Shown here piece by piece: positions 23,188-32,688 of a stretch of 64,000 bases of DNA; positions within the stretch are counted from its first letter, which is position 1; the number at the start of each line of letters is the position of its first letter. The notes under the pieces are model-generated. The model made no database searches. It saw nothing but the letters and a program-made list of their open reading frames with translations, and had not been told where the DNA came from. The stretch covers positions 248,001 through 312,000 of the forward strand of contig NZ_SLXP01000002.1 of assembly GCF_004343075.1 (NCBI RefSeq), read 5' to 3'. The DNA comes from Rhodovulum marinum. Lineage in GTDB: Bacteria; Pseudomonadota; Alphaproteobacteria; Rhodobacterales; Rhodobacteraceae. A program made the translations under genes and the position numbers.

Positions 23188-24225
23188 ATGACACGCCTCA
23201 CTCTCCGCCGCCCCGACGATTGGCACCTTCACCTGCGCGACGGCGCCATGCTGAAAGGCGTGCTGCCCGAAAGTGCCCGCGATTTCGCCCGTGCGATCAT
23301 CATGCCCAACCTGGTCCCGCCGGTGGTGACCGCCGCGGATGCGACCGCCTATCGCGACCGCATTCTCGCCGCGCTGCCCGAGGGCATGGATTTCACGCCG
23401 CTGATGACGCTGTACCTGACCGAGGAGACGGACGCGGAGGACGTGGCCGCCGCCCATGCCAGCGGTCTGATCGCGGCGGTCAAGCTGTACCCCGCGGGGG
23501 CGACGACCAACTCGGCCTCGGGCGTGACGGATTTCGACAAGGTTCGCGGCGTTCTGGAGAAGATGGCCGAGATCGGCTGCCCGCTTTGCGTTCACGGCGA
23601 GGTGGTGGACCCCGAGGTCGACATCTTCGACCGCGAGGCGGTGTTCATCGACCGGGTGCTGGACCCGATCCGGCGCGCGACACCCGGCCTGCGCGTGGTG
23701 ATGGAACACCTGACCACGGCCGACGGGGTCGATTACGTCAAGGCGAACGAGGCCGACCTGGGTGCGACGATCACCACCCATCACCTGATCATCACCCGCA
23801 ACCACATCCTGGTGGGGGGCATCAAGCCGCATTACTACTGCCTGCCGGTCGCGAAACGCGCCCGCCACCGCGACGCGTTGGTCGCCGCCGCCACAAGCGG
23901 CGACGCGCGGTTCTTCCTGGGCACGGACAGCGCGCCGCATACCGACCCCACCAAGGAATGCGCCTGCGGCTGCGCCGGCATCTTCTCGGCCACCAACACG
24001 CTGTCCTGCCTGGCCGAGGTGTTCGAGCGCGAAGGCGCGCTGGACCGGCTGGAGGCGTTCGCATCGCTCAACGGACCGGCCTTCTACCGCATGGCGCCGA
24101 ACGACGACACGATCACCCTGGTGAAGGGCGACGCGGTCGCCTATCCCGACAAGATCGCGACAGGCGCGGGCCCCGTGACGGTCTTTGACCCCGGTTTCCC
24201 CCTGCATTGGCGGGTCGAGCGGTGA
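23188..24225 (+). CDS. pyrC: Dihydroorotase
   Basis: A 345-residue class II (E. coli-type) dihydroorotase, the third step of pyrimidine synthesis (carbamoyl aspartate to dihydroorotate). Zinc ligands are visible in [10 protein letters not shown] at the N-terminus, in [14 protein letters not shown] (carboxylated lysine), in CVHGEV, in [10 protein letters not shown], in [12 protein letters not shown], and in the metal aspartate of FLGTDSAPH. The ATG at 23188 gives [18 protein letters not shown], the usual family start. pyrE follows 76 nt downstream, so the two may be one unit. Confidence 0.94.
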   Translation: MTRLTLRRPDDWHLHLRDGAMLKGVLPESARDFARAIIMPNLVPPVVTAADATAYRDRILAALPEGMDFTPLMTLYLTEETDAEDVAAAHASGLIAAVKLYPAGATTNSASGVTDFDKVRGVLEKMAEIGCPLCVHGEVVDPEVDIFDREAVFIDRVLDPIRRATPGLRVVMEHLTTADGVDYVKANEADLGATITTHHLIITRNHILVGGIKPHYYCLPVAKRARHRDALVAAATSGDARFFLGTDSAPHTDPTKECACGCAGIFSATNTLSCLAEVFEREGALDRLEAFASLNGPAFYRMAPNDDTITLVKGDAVAYPDKIATGAGPVTVFDPGFPLHWRVER

Positions 24226-24301
24226 GCCGCGGATTTCCCGCCCAGGGATTTGCCGAGAATTCCCCCGGAACATCTCGGCACCATATCGAAAGGTGCGCGC
24301 C

Positions 24302-24997
24302 ATGATCCCATCCTCCTTCCCGGACAAGGCCGAAATCGCGCGGCTGTCCGCCCGCATGCTGCTGGAAATCCGCGCCGTCCATTTCAACGCGGAAACCCCC
24401 TTCACGCTGGCCTCGGGCCTGCCCTCGCCCACCTATATCGACTGCCGCAAGCTGATCTCGTATCCACGTATCCGCTCGACGCTGATGGATTTTCTCGCCG
24501 TCACGGTGATGCGCGAAGCGGGGTTCGAGGCGTTCAGCAATGTCGCGGGCGGTGAAACCGCGGGGATTCCGTTCGCCGCGATGGTGGCCGAACGGCTGGC
24601 ACTGCCGATGACCTATGTCCGCAAGAAACCCAAGGGCTATGGCCGCAACGCCCGGATCGAGGGCGTGATGGGCGAAGGCGACCGGGTGCTGCTGGTCGAG
24701 GACCTGACCACCGATGGCGGATCGAAGCTGTCCTTCGTCGACGCGATCCGCGAGACCGGCGCCACCTGCGGGCACACGGCGGTGATCTTTTATTACGGCA
24801 TCTTCCCCGAAACCGAAAAGACACTGGGCGATCACGGCGTGGCGCTGCACCACCTGTGCACCTGGTGGGACGTGCTGGCCGAGGCGCGCGCGCAAGGCGC
24901 CTTTGACGCCGCGACGCTGGCCGAGGTCGAGGCGTTCCTGACCGCGCCGCGCGCCTGGCAAGAGGCGCGGAAAACCGACAGCCCCCCCGCCCCTTGA
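24302..24997 (+). CDS. pyrE: Orotate phosphoribosyltransferase
   Basis: A 231-residue type I phosphoribosyltransferase that joins orotate and PRPP to give OMP. The PRPP loop is [18 protein letters not shown], the substrate-binding [17 protein letters not shown] is clear, and [19 protein letters not shown] is the N-terminal signature. The C-terminal 25 residues are variable. Together with pyrC it covers two steps of de novo pyrimidine synthesis. Confidence 0.94.
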   Translation: MIPSSFPDKAEIARLSARMLLEIRAVHFNAETPFTLASGLPSPTYIDCRKLISYPRIRSTLMDFLAVTVMREAGFEAFSNVAGGETAGIPFAAMVAERLALPMTYVRKKPKGYGRNARIEGVMGEGDRVLLVEDLTTDGGSKLSFVDAIRETGATCGHTAVIFYYGIFPETEKTLGDHGVALHHLCTWWDVLAEARAQGAFDAATLAEVEAFLTAPRAWQEARKTDSPPAP

Positions 24998-25207
24998 GTT
25001 CGCTGGATTATTCCGCCGCCCGGGTGGCCTGGCGTTGCGCCCGATCAAAGGGATTCGCGCATAACGTGTGCGACGAAAGGGCGTTGCCCGGCCGGGTTCG
25101 TTTCCGTTTGGCCGTGCCTTTGGCGCCACAAGCGCGGCCGCAAACAGCCAGATCTTGACGGATACCCCCTCGCGCCCGCAAGATGAGGTGTCACAGGGAC
25201 CGGAAAC

Positions 25208-25216
25208 TTATCCACA
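25208..25216 (+). promoter_or_regulatory. Perfect DnaA box upstream of dnaB
   Basis: TTATCCACA is the strict DnaA-box consensus and lies 81 nt before the dnaB start. The gene-free stretch 24998-25296 holds no other recognisable feature. A single box suggests DnaA control of dnaB rather than an origin. Confidence 0.55.
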
Positions 25217-25296
25217 AGAAACTCACAGGATATCCAGATTGAACCGGCCCTCGGCCCTGGCGTACATCAGGCCCTCAGCGAGGCGGGGCACACGTT

Positions 25297-26796
25297 ATGA
25301 ATGAAATCAGAACGATTCAGCCGGGCGCGGGCGAAGCCCAGGACGAGGGCGGCACCCTGCCCCACAACATCGAGGCTGAACAGCAGCTGCTGGGCGCGAT
25401 CCTGACCAACAACGACGTCTTCGACCGCATCGCGTCGCTGGTTCAGGCGCATCATTTCTACGAACCGGTGCATGCCCGCATCTTCGAGATTGCCGCCGCG
25501 CGCATCCAGAAGAACGCGCTGGCCTCGCCGGTGACGCTGAAGGCGTTCCTGGAAGACGACGAGGGACTCAAGGAACTGGGCGGGCCGGCCTACCTGGCGC
25601 GGCTGGCGGGCGCGGCGATCTCGACCTTCGCGGCGCGCGACTACGCCCAGATGATCTATGATTTCGCGATCCGCCGCGAACTGATCCGGCTGGGCCGCGA
25701 CATCTCGGACAAGGCCGCCAAGGTCGATATCGCCTCTGAACCGCGCGCCCAGATCGTCGAGGCCGAACAGGCGCTCTACAAGCTGGGCGAACAGGGCCAG
25801 TCCGAAACCGGGTTCCAGTCCTTCCTGAAGGCGGTGACCGACGCGGTGAACGTCGCCAACGCCGCCTACCAGCGCGAGGGCCAGCTTTCGGGCGTGTCGA
25901 CCGGGCTGATCGACCTGGACCGCAAGCTGGGCGGGCTGCACCGGTCGGACCTGCTGATCCTCGCCGGCCGGCCCTCGATGGGCAAGACCTCGCTGGCCAC
26001 CAACGTCGCCTTCAACATCGCCAAGGCCTACCGGCGCGGCACCCTGCCCGATGGCTCCGAAGGGGCGGTGGATGGTGGCGTCGTCGGCTTCTTCAGCCTC
26101 GAGATGAGCGCCGAGCAACTTGCCGCACGGATCCTGTCCGAGGCCTCCGAGGTGCCCAGCGAACAGATCCGCCGCGGCGACATGACCGAGGCCGAGTTCC
26201 GCCGCTTCGTCGAGGCCGCCAAGGAGTTGGAGGCCTGCCCGCTGTTCATCGACGACACGCCTGCTCTGCCGATCAGCCAGCTGGCCGCCCGCGCGCGCCG
26301 GCTGAAACGCACCCATGGGCTGGACGCGCTGTTCATCGACTACCTCCAGCTTGTCCGCCCCGCCACCGCCAAGGACAGCCGGGTGAACGAGGTCAGCGAG
26401 ATCACCCAGGGCCTGAAAGCCATCGCCAAGGAACTGGATATCCCGGTGGTGGCCCTGTCGCAGCTGTCGCGCCAGGTCGAAAGCCGCGAGGACAAGCGCC
26501 CGCAACTGTCGGACCTGCGCGAATCCGGCTCGATCGAGCAGGACGCCGACGTCGTGATGTTCGTCTACCGTGACGAGTACTACAAGGAACGCGAGAAACC
26601 CGGCGAGGACAATCTCGAGGCGATGGCCAAGTGGCAAGAGGTCATGGAACGCTGCCACGGCAAGGCCGAGGTCATCATCGGCAAGCAGCGCCACGGCCCG
26701 ATCGGCACGGTGGAACTCAGCTTCGAAGGCCGCTTCACCCGCTTCGGCAACCTGGTCAAACCCTGGCAACAGGGACAGGACGCCGAGGGTTTCTAG
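25297..26796 (+). CDS. dnaB: Replicative DNA helicase DnaB
   Basis: A 499-residue hexameric 5'-3' replicative helicase. The N-terminal domain begins PHNIEAEQQLLGAILTNNDV. The RecA-like ATPase has Walker A LAGRPSMGKTSLATN, Walker B-type LDALFIDYLQLVRP, and the motif VVALSQLSRQVESREDKRPQ followed by DLRESGSIEQDADVVMFVYR. No intein is present. The tail is short (QGQDAEGF). A DnaA box upstream is noteworthy. The position upstream of alr is shared with related genomes as far as I recall. Confidence 0.95.
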   Translation: MNEIRTIQPGAGEAQDEGGTLPHNIEAEQQLLGAILTNNDVFDRIASLVQAHHFYEPVHARIFEIAAARIQKNALASPVTLKAFLEDDEGLKELGGPAYLARLAGAAISTFAARDYAQMIYDFAIRRELIRLGRDISDKAAKVDIASEPRAQIVEAEQALYKLGEQGQSETGFQSFLKAVTDAVNVANAAYQREGQLSGVSTGLIDLDRKLGGLHRSDLLILAGRPSMGKTSLATNVAFNIAKAYRRGTLPDGSEGAVDGGVVGFFSLEMSAEQLAARILSEASEVPSEQIRRGDMTEAEFRRFVEAAKELEACPLFIDDTPALPISQLAARARRLKRTHGLDALFIDYLQLVRPATAKDSRVNEVSEITQGLKAIAKELDIPVVALSQLSRQVESREDKRPQLSDLRESGSIEQDADVVMFVYRDEYYKEREKPGEDNLEAMAKWQEVMERCHGKAEVIIGKQRHGPIGTVELSFEGRFTRFGNLVKPWQQGQDAEGF

Positions 26797-26884
26797 CCCC
26801 ACGGCCTTGCAACGGCGCCCATTCGCCAACAGCCGCCACCCTGACGCCAGTCAATGACCGCGCCGCGCGCGCGGTCACACCCTG

Positions 26885-27060
26885 CCACACCGGAACGACG
26901 GACGGCGACGAGGGCAGGCAGTCGCAGACCCTGTCGGACGCGCTGCGTGTCGTAGAGGCCCTGGAAATCGGGCAAACCGTCCGCCTTGCGATCCGGCGCG
27001 ATGGCCCGGCCGTGGACCTGACCGCCGAGATCGAGGAACGCCCGCCCGTGAAGGCGATCT
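26885..27060 (+). pseudogene. PDZ-domain remnant (S1C-protease-like), decayed
   Basis: In the 381-nt gap between dnaB and alr, one frame (codons starting at multiples of 3) encodes LSDALRVVEALEIGQTVRL followed by AIRRDGPAVDLTAEIEERP. This resembles the final strands of a PDZ domain as found in DegP/HtrA-type serine proteases (sequence impression only). There is no start codon with a ribosome-binding site, and neither a protease domain nor a continuing frame. I read it as the leftover of a deleted gene; it could also be coincidence in GC-rich DNA. Confidence 0.4.
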
Positions 27061-27177
27061 TTGGTTCAACGGTCTGGACAGACCCGCAGGGCGCCCCCTC
27101 CATGGAAAGGGGACGGATCGGCCACCGGGCCGAAATCCGCCTTGACGGCGCCCCGGCACCTGTCGAAAACGGCAAGC

Positions 27178-28230
27178 ATGGCTACCGGATCCCTCACGAT
27201 CGACCTTGATGCGCTTGTGCGCAACTGGACCGCCCTTGACCGCGCCAGCGGCCAGGGCGTCGAAACCGCTGCCGTGGTCAAGGCCGACGGCTATGGCCTG
27301 GGCGCGGCGCGCGTGGCGCGCACGCTGGCCCGCGCGGGCGCCCGGCGTTTCTTCGTCGCCGCGGCCGAAGAGGCCGCCGCGATCCGCGAGGTGCTGGGCC
27401 GCGGCCCGGAGATCTGCGTGTTCTCGGGGCACATGGCGGGCGATACCGACATGATCGGCGATCTAGACCTGGTGCCGATGCTGAACTCGGTCGAACAGCT
27501 GACCCGCCACATGGAGGCACTGCCCGGCCACCCGTTCGGCATCCAGCTCGACACCGGCATGAACCGTCTGGGGATGGAACCGGCCGAATGGGCCGCGCTG
27601 CGCGACATCGCGCTGGCGGCGGGGCCGAGGCTGTTGATGAGCCACCTCGCCTGCGCCGACGAGGACACCACCGGGTTCAACGCCAGGCAACTCGCCTGTT
27701 TCCGGGAAATGACCGAGGGCTGCGGCGTGCCGCGCTCGCTGGCGGCGACGGGCGGCATCCTGCTCGGCCCCGATTACCATTTCGAAATCACCCGCCCCGG
27801 AATCGGCCTTTACGGCGGCCGCCCCTTCGAGGACGCCGCCCCCGTGGTCCGGCTGTCCCTGCCGGTGATCCAGACCCGCGAGGTCGAACCGGGCGAGGCC
27901 GTCGGTTATGGCTGCACCTGGGTGGCCGAAGACCGCCGCGTTGTCGCGACCGTGGCCGCGGGCTATGCCGACGGCATCCTGCGCTGTCTCACGAACCGCG
28001 GCACGCTGTGGTTCGACGGCCAGCCCTGCCCGATCCTGGGCCGGGTGTCGATGGACCTGATCACCGCCGACATCACCGGCCTGTCCCGCCCCCCCGACGC
28101 GCTGGACCTGCTGGGCCCCGATCAAGGCGCCGATGACGTGGCCGATGCCGCGGGCACCATCGGCTACGAGATCCTGACAAGCCTCGGACACCGCTACGCG
28201 CGGCACTACACGGGCGGATCGGCGCCATGA
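27178..28230 (+). CDS. alr: Alanine racemase
   Basis: A 350-residue PLP enzyme converting L- to D-alanine for peptidoglycan. The PLP lysine is in [17 protein letters not shown] near the N-terminus, substrate-binding [14 protein letters not shown] and RPGIGLYGG follow, and the second catalytic base region is [11 protein letters not shown]. The ATG at 27178 gives [17 protein letters not shown], the family start. The stop overlaps the mlaE start (ATGA), tying a cell-wall gene to outer-membrane lipid transport genes. Confidence 0.93.
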   Translation: MATGSLTIDLDALVRNWTALDRASGQGVETAAVVKADGYGLGAARVARTLARAGARRFFVAAAEEAAAIREVLGRGPEICVFSGHMAGDTDMIGDLDLVPMLNSVEQLTRHMEALPGHPFGIQLDTGMNRLGMEPAEWAALRDIALAAGPRLLMSHLACADEDTTGFNARQLACFREMTEGCGVPRSLAATGGILLGPDYHFEITRPGIGLYGGRPFEDAAPVVRLSLPVIQTREVEPGEAVGYGCTWVAEDRRVVATVAAGYADGILRCLTNRGTLWFDGQPCPILGRVSMDLITADITGLSRPPDALDLLGPDQGADDVADAAGTIGYEILTSLGHRYARHYTGGSAP

Positions 28231-29006
28231 TCCTGGCCCCGGTCGCCGCCATCGGCCGCTCGACGCTTGGCGGGCTGGCGGCGCTTGGCCGGATCGCCCT
28301 GTTCCTCGGGGCGACGCTGGCGGCGGCGGTACGCCCGCCCTTCTACTGGCGCGAGGTGCTGAACGCGTTTTGGGTGATCGGCTACAACTCGCTGCCCGTG
28401 GTGGGCCTGACCGCGTTCTTCACCGGCGGGGCGCTGGCCCTGCAGATCTACGAGGGCGGCTCGCGCTTCAACGCGGGGCAGGTCGTGCCCTCGATCGTGG
28501 CCATCGGCATGACCCGCGAACTGGGCCCCGTCCTCGGCGCGCTGATGGTCGCGGCCCGCGTCGCCAGTTCCATCGCCGCCGAGATCGGCACCATGAAGGT
28601 GACCGAGCAGATCGACGCCCTCGTGACGCTCTCCACCGACCCGATGCGCTATCTGACCGTGCCGCGCGTGCTGGCCGCGACCATCGCCGTGCCGGTGCTG
28701 GTGGCCGTGGGCGATTCCATCGGCATCTTCGGCGGTTACGTCGTCGGCACCGGGCGGCTGGACCTGAACGCCGCCGCCTACCTGAAGAACACCGCCGATT
28801 ACCTGGAACTTTGGGACATCACCTCCGGCCTCATCAAGGGCGCGGTCTTCGGCTTCATCATCGCGCTGATCGGCTGCTATTTCGGCATGAACTCGGCCCG
28901 GGGCGCCCAGGGCGTCGGCCGCGCCACGAAATCCGCCGTGGTCACCGCCTCGGTGCTGATCCTCGCGGCCAACTACCTGCTGACCGAACTGTTCTTCTCC
29001 GCATGA
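28227..29006 (+). CDS. mlaE: MlaE-type ABC permease for phospholipid transport
   Basis: A 259-residue MlaE family permease with five to six hydrophobic helices and the conserved [38 protein letters not shown] and [17 protein letters not shown] segments. With MlaF it moves phospholipids between inner and outer membranes, keeping outer-membrane asymmetry. It overlaps alr and mlaF by 4 nt each (ATGA). No MCE/MlaD, MlaB or MlaC gene follows, so those subunits must be encoded elsewhere. Confidence 0.92.
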   Translation: MILAPVAAIGRSTLGGLAALGRIALFLGATLAAAVRPPFYWREVLNAFWVIGYNSLPVVGLTAFFTGGALALQIYEGGSRFNAGQVVPSIVAIGMTRELGPVLGALMVAARVASSIAAEIGTMKVTEQIDALVTLSTDPMRYLTVPRVLAATIAVPVLVAVGDSIGIFGGYVVGTGRLDLNAAAYLKNTADYLELWDITSGLIKGAVFGFIIALIGCYFGMNSARGAQGVGRATKSAVVTASVLILAANYLLTELFFSA

Positions 29007-29749
29007 TCGAACTTCAGGGCCTCCACAAGGCGTTCGGCGCCAACCGCGTCCTCCGGGGCGTCGACCTGACCGTGCCCAGGGGCGAAAGCATGGTGATCAT
29101 CGGGGGGTCCGGCACCGGGAAATCGGTGCTGCTGAAATGCATCCTCGGCCTCGTGAAACCCGATGCGGGGCAAATCCTGATCGAGGGGCAGGACGTGACC
29201 CGCGTCGACCGCGAGGCATTTCTCGCCCGTTTCGGCATGCTGTTCCAGGGTGGCGCGCTGTTCGACTCGCTTTCCGTCTGGCAGAACGTGGCCTTTCGCC
29301 TGCTGCGCGGCCCCGGCAAGCGCCCCAAGGCAGAGGCCCGCGAGATCGCCATCGAGAAACTCCGCCGCGTCGGCCTGAAAGCGCAGGTGGCCGACCTGTT
29401 CCCCGCGGAACTCTCGGGCGGCATGCAGAAACGCGTCGGCCTCGCCCGCGCCATCGCCGCGGAACCGGAAATCATCTTCTTCGACGAACCCACCACCGGC
29501 CTCGACCCGATCATGGCCGGCGTCATCAACGAACTGATCCGCGAGATCGTGGTGGAAATGGGCGCCACCGCCATGACCATCACCCACGACATGAGCTCCG
29601 TGCGCGCCATCGCCGACGACGTCGCGATGCTGCATGACGGCGTGATCCAGTGGACCGGCCCGGTGGCGGACATGGACGCCGCCCCCGACCCCTACCTGCA
29701 ACAGTTCATCCACGGCCGGGCGGACGGGCCGATCGAGGCGGTGCGGTAA
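29003..29749 (+). CDS. mlaF: MlaF-type ABC ATPase for phospholipid transport
   Basis: A 248-residue ATPase: Walker A GGSGTGKS at about 34-41, signature LSGGMQKRVGLARAIA, Walker B IIFFDEPTTGLDP, and switch histidine in TITHDMSSVRAIADDV. These are hallmarks of the MlaF/Mkl subfamily. It is coupled to mlaE by an ATGA overlap. A dispersed element B copy lies downstream, before the PqiA-like gene. Confidence 0.93.
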   Translation: MIELQGLHKAFGANRVLRGVDLTVPRGESMVIIGGSGTGKSVLLKCILGLVKPDAGQILIEGQDVTRVDREAFLARFGMLFQGGALFDSLSVWQNVAFRLLRGPGKRPKAEAREIAIEKLRRVGLKAQVADLFPAELSGGMQKRVGLARAIAAEPEIIFFDEPTTGLDPIMAGVINELIREIVVEMGATAMTITHDMSSVRAIADDVAMLHDGVIQWTGPVADMDAAPDPYLQQFIHGRADGPIEAVR

Positions 29750-29821
29750 CACCTGCCAAGGCGCCGGCCCGCCCCCCCGCCGATGGACCTGCCGCCTCGG
29801 GGCGCGGTTCCTTGGGTTTCA

Positions 29822-29858
29822 CCCGGGCGCCCCCCTAAGTATTTCGGCCAAGAAAAAG
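29822..29858 (+). repeat. Dispersed element B, copy 2
   Basis: CCCGGGCGCCCCCC followed by the conserved tail TAAGTATTTCGGCCAAGAAA and AAG, between mlaF and the PqiA-like gene. The hairpin part is shorter than in the other copies. Confidence 0.6.
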
Positions 29859-29952
29859 ACAGGGCAGACATCGGAAACGTGCCCGCATAGGATCGACCAT
29901 GGCAACGGGCACCGGTCAGCGAACGCCCCGGGAAAAAGGGGGATCGCCAGAG

Positions 29953-30405
29953 ATGGCACCGCGTATCCTTAAACTGTTCAACCTCGCCCTTCTGATCCTC
30001 TTCCCCCTCGCCTGGTTCGCCCCCCTGATGCGCGCCGGGCTGCTCCCCCTCTTCGGCCTCAACGAGATCTCCGTCCTCTCCGGCCTCGCGTCGCTCTGGC
30101 AGACCGACATCCTCCTCGCTCTCCTCGTCACCTTCTTCGCCCTCGTCGCGCCCTACCTGAAAACCATCGGCCTTGCGCTGATCCACCACGACCTCGCCTC
30201 ACCGCGCCTGCTGCCCGCCATCCACCTGATGGGCAAACTCGCCATGGCCGACATCTTCCTCATCGCGATCTACATCGTCATCGTGAAAGGCGTCGGCCTC
30301 GCCCGTGTCGAAACCGCCTGGGGCCTCTACCTCTTCACCGCCTGCATCCTCGCCTCCCTCGCCCTCTCGATCCTGACGACACGCACCCTCCGCCGCAAAA
30401 CCTGA
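29953..30405 (+). CDS. PqiA domain (paraquat-inducible protein A-like) membrane protein
   Basis: A 150-residue membrane protein with four predicted helices: LFNLALLILFPLAWFAPLMR, LLALLVTFFALVAPYLK, MADIFLIAIYIVIVKGVGL and YLFTACILASLALSILTT. The order, and the motif KLAMADIFLIAIYIVIVKG, match a single PqiA half-domain. PqiA proteins accompany MCE lipid transporters, so the position after mlaEF suggests a role in the same envelope lipid system. An upstream in-frame ATG at 29899 would add a polar leader. Codon choice is unusually rich in CTC and CTG-type codons, as in its neighbours. Confidence 0.8.
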   Translation: MAPRILKLFNLALLILFPLAWFAPLMRAGLLPLFGLNEISVLSGLASLWQTDILLALLVTFFALVAPYLKTIGLALIHHDLASPRLLPAIHLMGKLAMADIFLIAIYIVIVKGVGLARVETAWGLYLFTACILASLALSILTTRTLRRKT

Positions 30406-30589
30406 TCCCTTCTTCTGGCCACAATCATCCCGGGGGAGGCGCCCGCCAGGGCGGCGGGGGCAGCGCCCCCCGCGCGGGCCGCAGGTCCGCGCCACGCCCA
30501 ACCCCGGACCAGCGCGGCGCAGGCCGCGCGCAGGCCCGGGGGCGGGAGAGCCCCCTTGCCCGCCCCGCGCCGCTGGGGCAGGAAAGGCC

Positions 30590-31957
30590 ATGGCCAAGGC
30601 TCCGACCCTTTTCACCTGCACCGCCTGCGGCGCGTCCCACCAGAAATGGGCGGGGCGCTGCGATGCCTGCGGGGCGTGGAACACCATCCAGGAAGACACC
30701 CCCCTTTCCGCCGCCCCCGCGTCGAAATCGCTGGGCAGCGTGCGGGGCAAGACGCTCCCCCTCTCAGACCTCGCCTCGACCGACCCCGAACCGCCCCGCG
30801 CGGCCAGCGGCATCGACGAGTTCGACCGGGTGCTGGGCGGCGGCCTCGTGCCGGCCTCGGCGATCCTGGTGGGGGGCGATCCCGGCATCGGCAAGTCCAC
30901 CCTTCTTCTGCAGGCCACCGCCGCTTTCGCCCGCAGGGGGCTATCCTGCGTCTACATCTCGGGCGAGGAAGCCAGCGCCCAGGTGCGAATGCGCGCCCAG
31001 CGCCTCGGGCTGGCCGATGCCCCGGTGAAACTCGCCACCGAAACCAACCTGCGCGACATCCTGACGACGCTGGATGCCGAGAAGCCCGATCTTGCCATCA
31101 TCGACTCGATCCAGACCATGTGGGCCGACCAGGTCGACAGCGCGCCGGGCTCGGTCACCCAGGTTCGCGCCGCCGCGCATGAACTGACCGCCTTCGCGAA
31201 ACGCCGGGGCAGCGCGGTGATGCTGGTGGGCCATGTGACGAAAGAGGGCCAGATCGCCGGCCCCCGCGTGGTCGAGCACATGGTCGATACCGTGCTTTAC
31301 TTCGAGGGCGAGCGCGGCCACCAGTTCCGAATCCTGCGCGCGGTCAAGAACCGCTTCGGCCCCGCCGACGAGATCGGCGTGTTCGAGATGACCGGCCAGG
31401 GCCTGGCCGAGGTGCGCAACCCCTCGGCCCTGTTCCTGTCCGACCGGGGTGAACCCGCGCCCGGCACCGCCGTTTTCGCCGGCATCGAGGGCACCCGCCC
31501 CGTCCTGACCGAAATCCAGGCCCTCGTCGCCCCCTCGCCGCTGGGCACGCCGCGGCGCACGGTCGTCGGCCTCGACGCGGGGCGGCTGTCCACCACGCTT
31601 GCCGTGCTCGAGGCCCGCTGCGGCATCCCCTTCGCCGGGCTCGACGTGTTCCTGAACGTGGCCGGCGGACTTCGCGTCACCGAACCCGCCGCCGACCTTG
31701 CCGTGGCCGCCGCGCTTCTGAGTGCCCGCGAAGATGTCGCATTGGCGCCGAACTGTGTCCTTTTCGGCGAGATATCCCTGTCGGGCGCGCTGCGGCCGGT
31801 GGGCCAGACGGAAAACAGGTTGAAAGAGGCGCAGAAACTTGGTTTTTCCACGGCCATCGCGCCCGCCAACAGCAAACTGGGCGCGCCGACGGGCATGAGC
31901 GTGCGCCAGATCGCCGATCTTGCCGCCTTCGTCGGAGAGACATTCGGCGCCGGATAA
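30590..31957 (+). CDS. radA: DNA repair protein RadA
   Basis: A 455-residue RadA/Sms protein, a branch-migration helicase in recombinational repair. Domains in order are the N-terminal C4 zinc finger (CTACGASHQKWAGRCDACG), the RecA-like ATPase with Walker A GGDPGIGKSTLLLQ, the RadA-specific KNRFG motif (VKNRFGPADEIGVFEM), and the C-terminal Lon-protease-like domain (DVFLNVAGGLRVTEPAADLA). The upstream 184 bp is GC-rich and full of hairpins (30420-30560) without a recognisable promoter. Confidence 0.95.
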   Translation: MAKAPTLFTCTACGASHQKWAGRCDACGAWNTIQEDTPLSAAPASKSLGSVRGKTLPLSDLASTDPEPPRAASGIDEFDRVLGGGLVPASAILVGGDPGIGKSTLLLQATAAFARRGLSCVYISGEEASAQVRMRAQRLGLADAPVKLATETNLRDILTTLDAEKPDLAIIDSIQTMWADQVDSAPGSVTQVRAAAHELTAFAKRRGSAVMLVGHVTKEGQIAGPRVVEHMVDTVLYFEGERGHQFRILRAVKNRFGPADEIGVFEMTGQGLAEVRNPSALFLSDRGEPAPGTAVFAGIEGTRPVLTEIQALVAPSPLGTPRRTVVGLDAGRLSTTLAVLEARCGIPFAGLDVFLNVAGGLRVTEPAADLAVAAALLSAREDVALAPNCVLFGEISLSGALRPVGQTENRLKEAQKLGFSTAIAPANSKLGAPTGMSVRQIADLAAFVGETFGAG

Positions 31958-31975
31958 GGCCGAGGAGGGACGAGC

Positions 31976-32563
31976 ATGGAAGGGTTCACCGCAGTGGACG
32001 GGGGCGTCGCCGTCGTCATCCTGCTGTCCGCGATCCTGGCCTATTCGCGCGGCTTCGTGCGCGAGGTGATGGCCATCGCGGGCTGGATCGTGGCCGCGGT
32101 CGTGGCGTTCATCTTCGCCCCCCAGGTCGAACCGCTGATCTACGAAATTCCCGTTCTGGGCAACGTGATCGGCGGGTCATGCGAACTGGCGATCCTGGCG
32201 GCCTTCGCCGTGGTGTTCATGGTCGCGCTGGTCGCCGTGTCGCTGTTCACGCCGCTTTTGTCCTCGATGATCCAGGGCTCGGTGCTGGGCGGGCTGGACC
32301 AGGGCCTGGGTTTTCTGTTCGGCGTGGCGCGCGGCGTGCTGCTGATCGCGGTGGCCTTCCTTGTCTACGGCATGGTGGTCACGACCGAAAGCTACGCGGT
32401 GGTCGACAATTCCCGCTCGGCCGAGATCTTCGCCTCGCTGACCGACCGCATCGCCCAGTCCGACCCCGACAAGGCGCTGGGCTGGCTGACCGGACAATAC
32501 GAGGCGCTGATGGGCAGTTGTGCCGAACCCGCCGAACCCCGCCGCCTGCCCCAGGTCGAGTGA
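31976..32563 (+). CDS. cvpA: CvpA family membrane protein
   Basis: A 195-residue CvpA protein with four N-terminal helices (VAVVILLSAILAYSRGF with the conserved RGFVREVMAIAGWI; LAILAAFAVVFMVALVAVSL; GVARGVLLIAVAFLVYG) and a polar C-terminal tail. CvpA is needed for colicin V production in E. coli, more generally for envelope tolerance, and is typically encoded beside purF, as here (purF begins 125 nt downstream). GAGGAGG precedes the ATG. Confidence 0.9.
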   Translation: MEGFTAVDGGVAVVILLSAILAYSRGFVREVMAIAGWIVAAVVAFIFAPQVEPLIYEIPVLGNVIGGSCELAILAAFAVVFMVALVAVSLFTPLLSSMIQGSVLGGLDQGLGFLFGVARGVLLIAVAFLVYGMVVTTESYAVVDNSRSAEIFASLTDRIAQSDPDKALGWLTGQYEALMGSCAEPAEPRRLPQVE

Positions 32564-32688
32564 ACGCCACCGCTTGGATGCCCGGCGCGATACCGGCGTG
32601 TTCTTTTGTGATCCTTTCGTGACACCGCGCGCCCAAGCGCGTAGAGAGGGGCCAGTCCCCGCCATATGGATTCGGAGCCCCGCTGCCC

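Noticed and set aside
24998-25296. Replication origin upstream of dnaB
   Set aside because: Only one DnaA box and no AT-rich unwinding region; a regulatory site is more likely.
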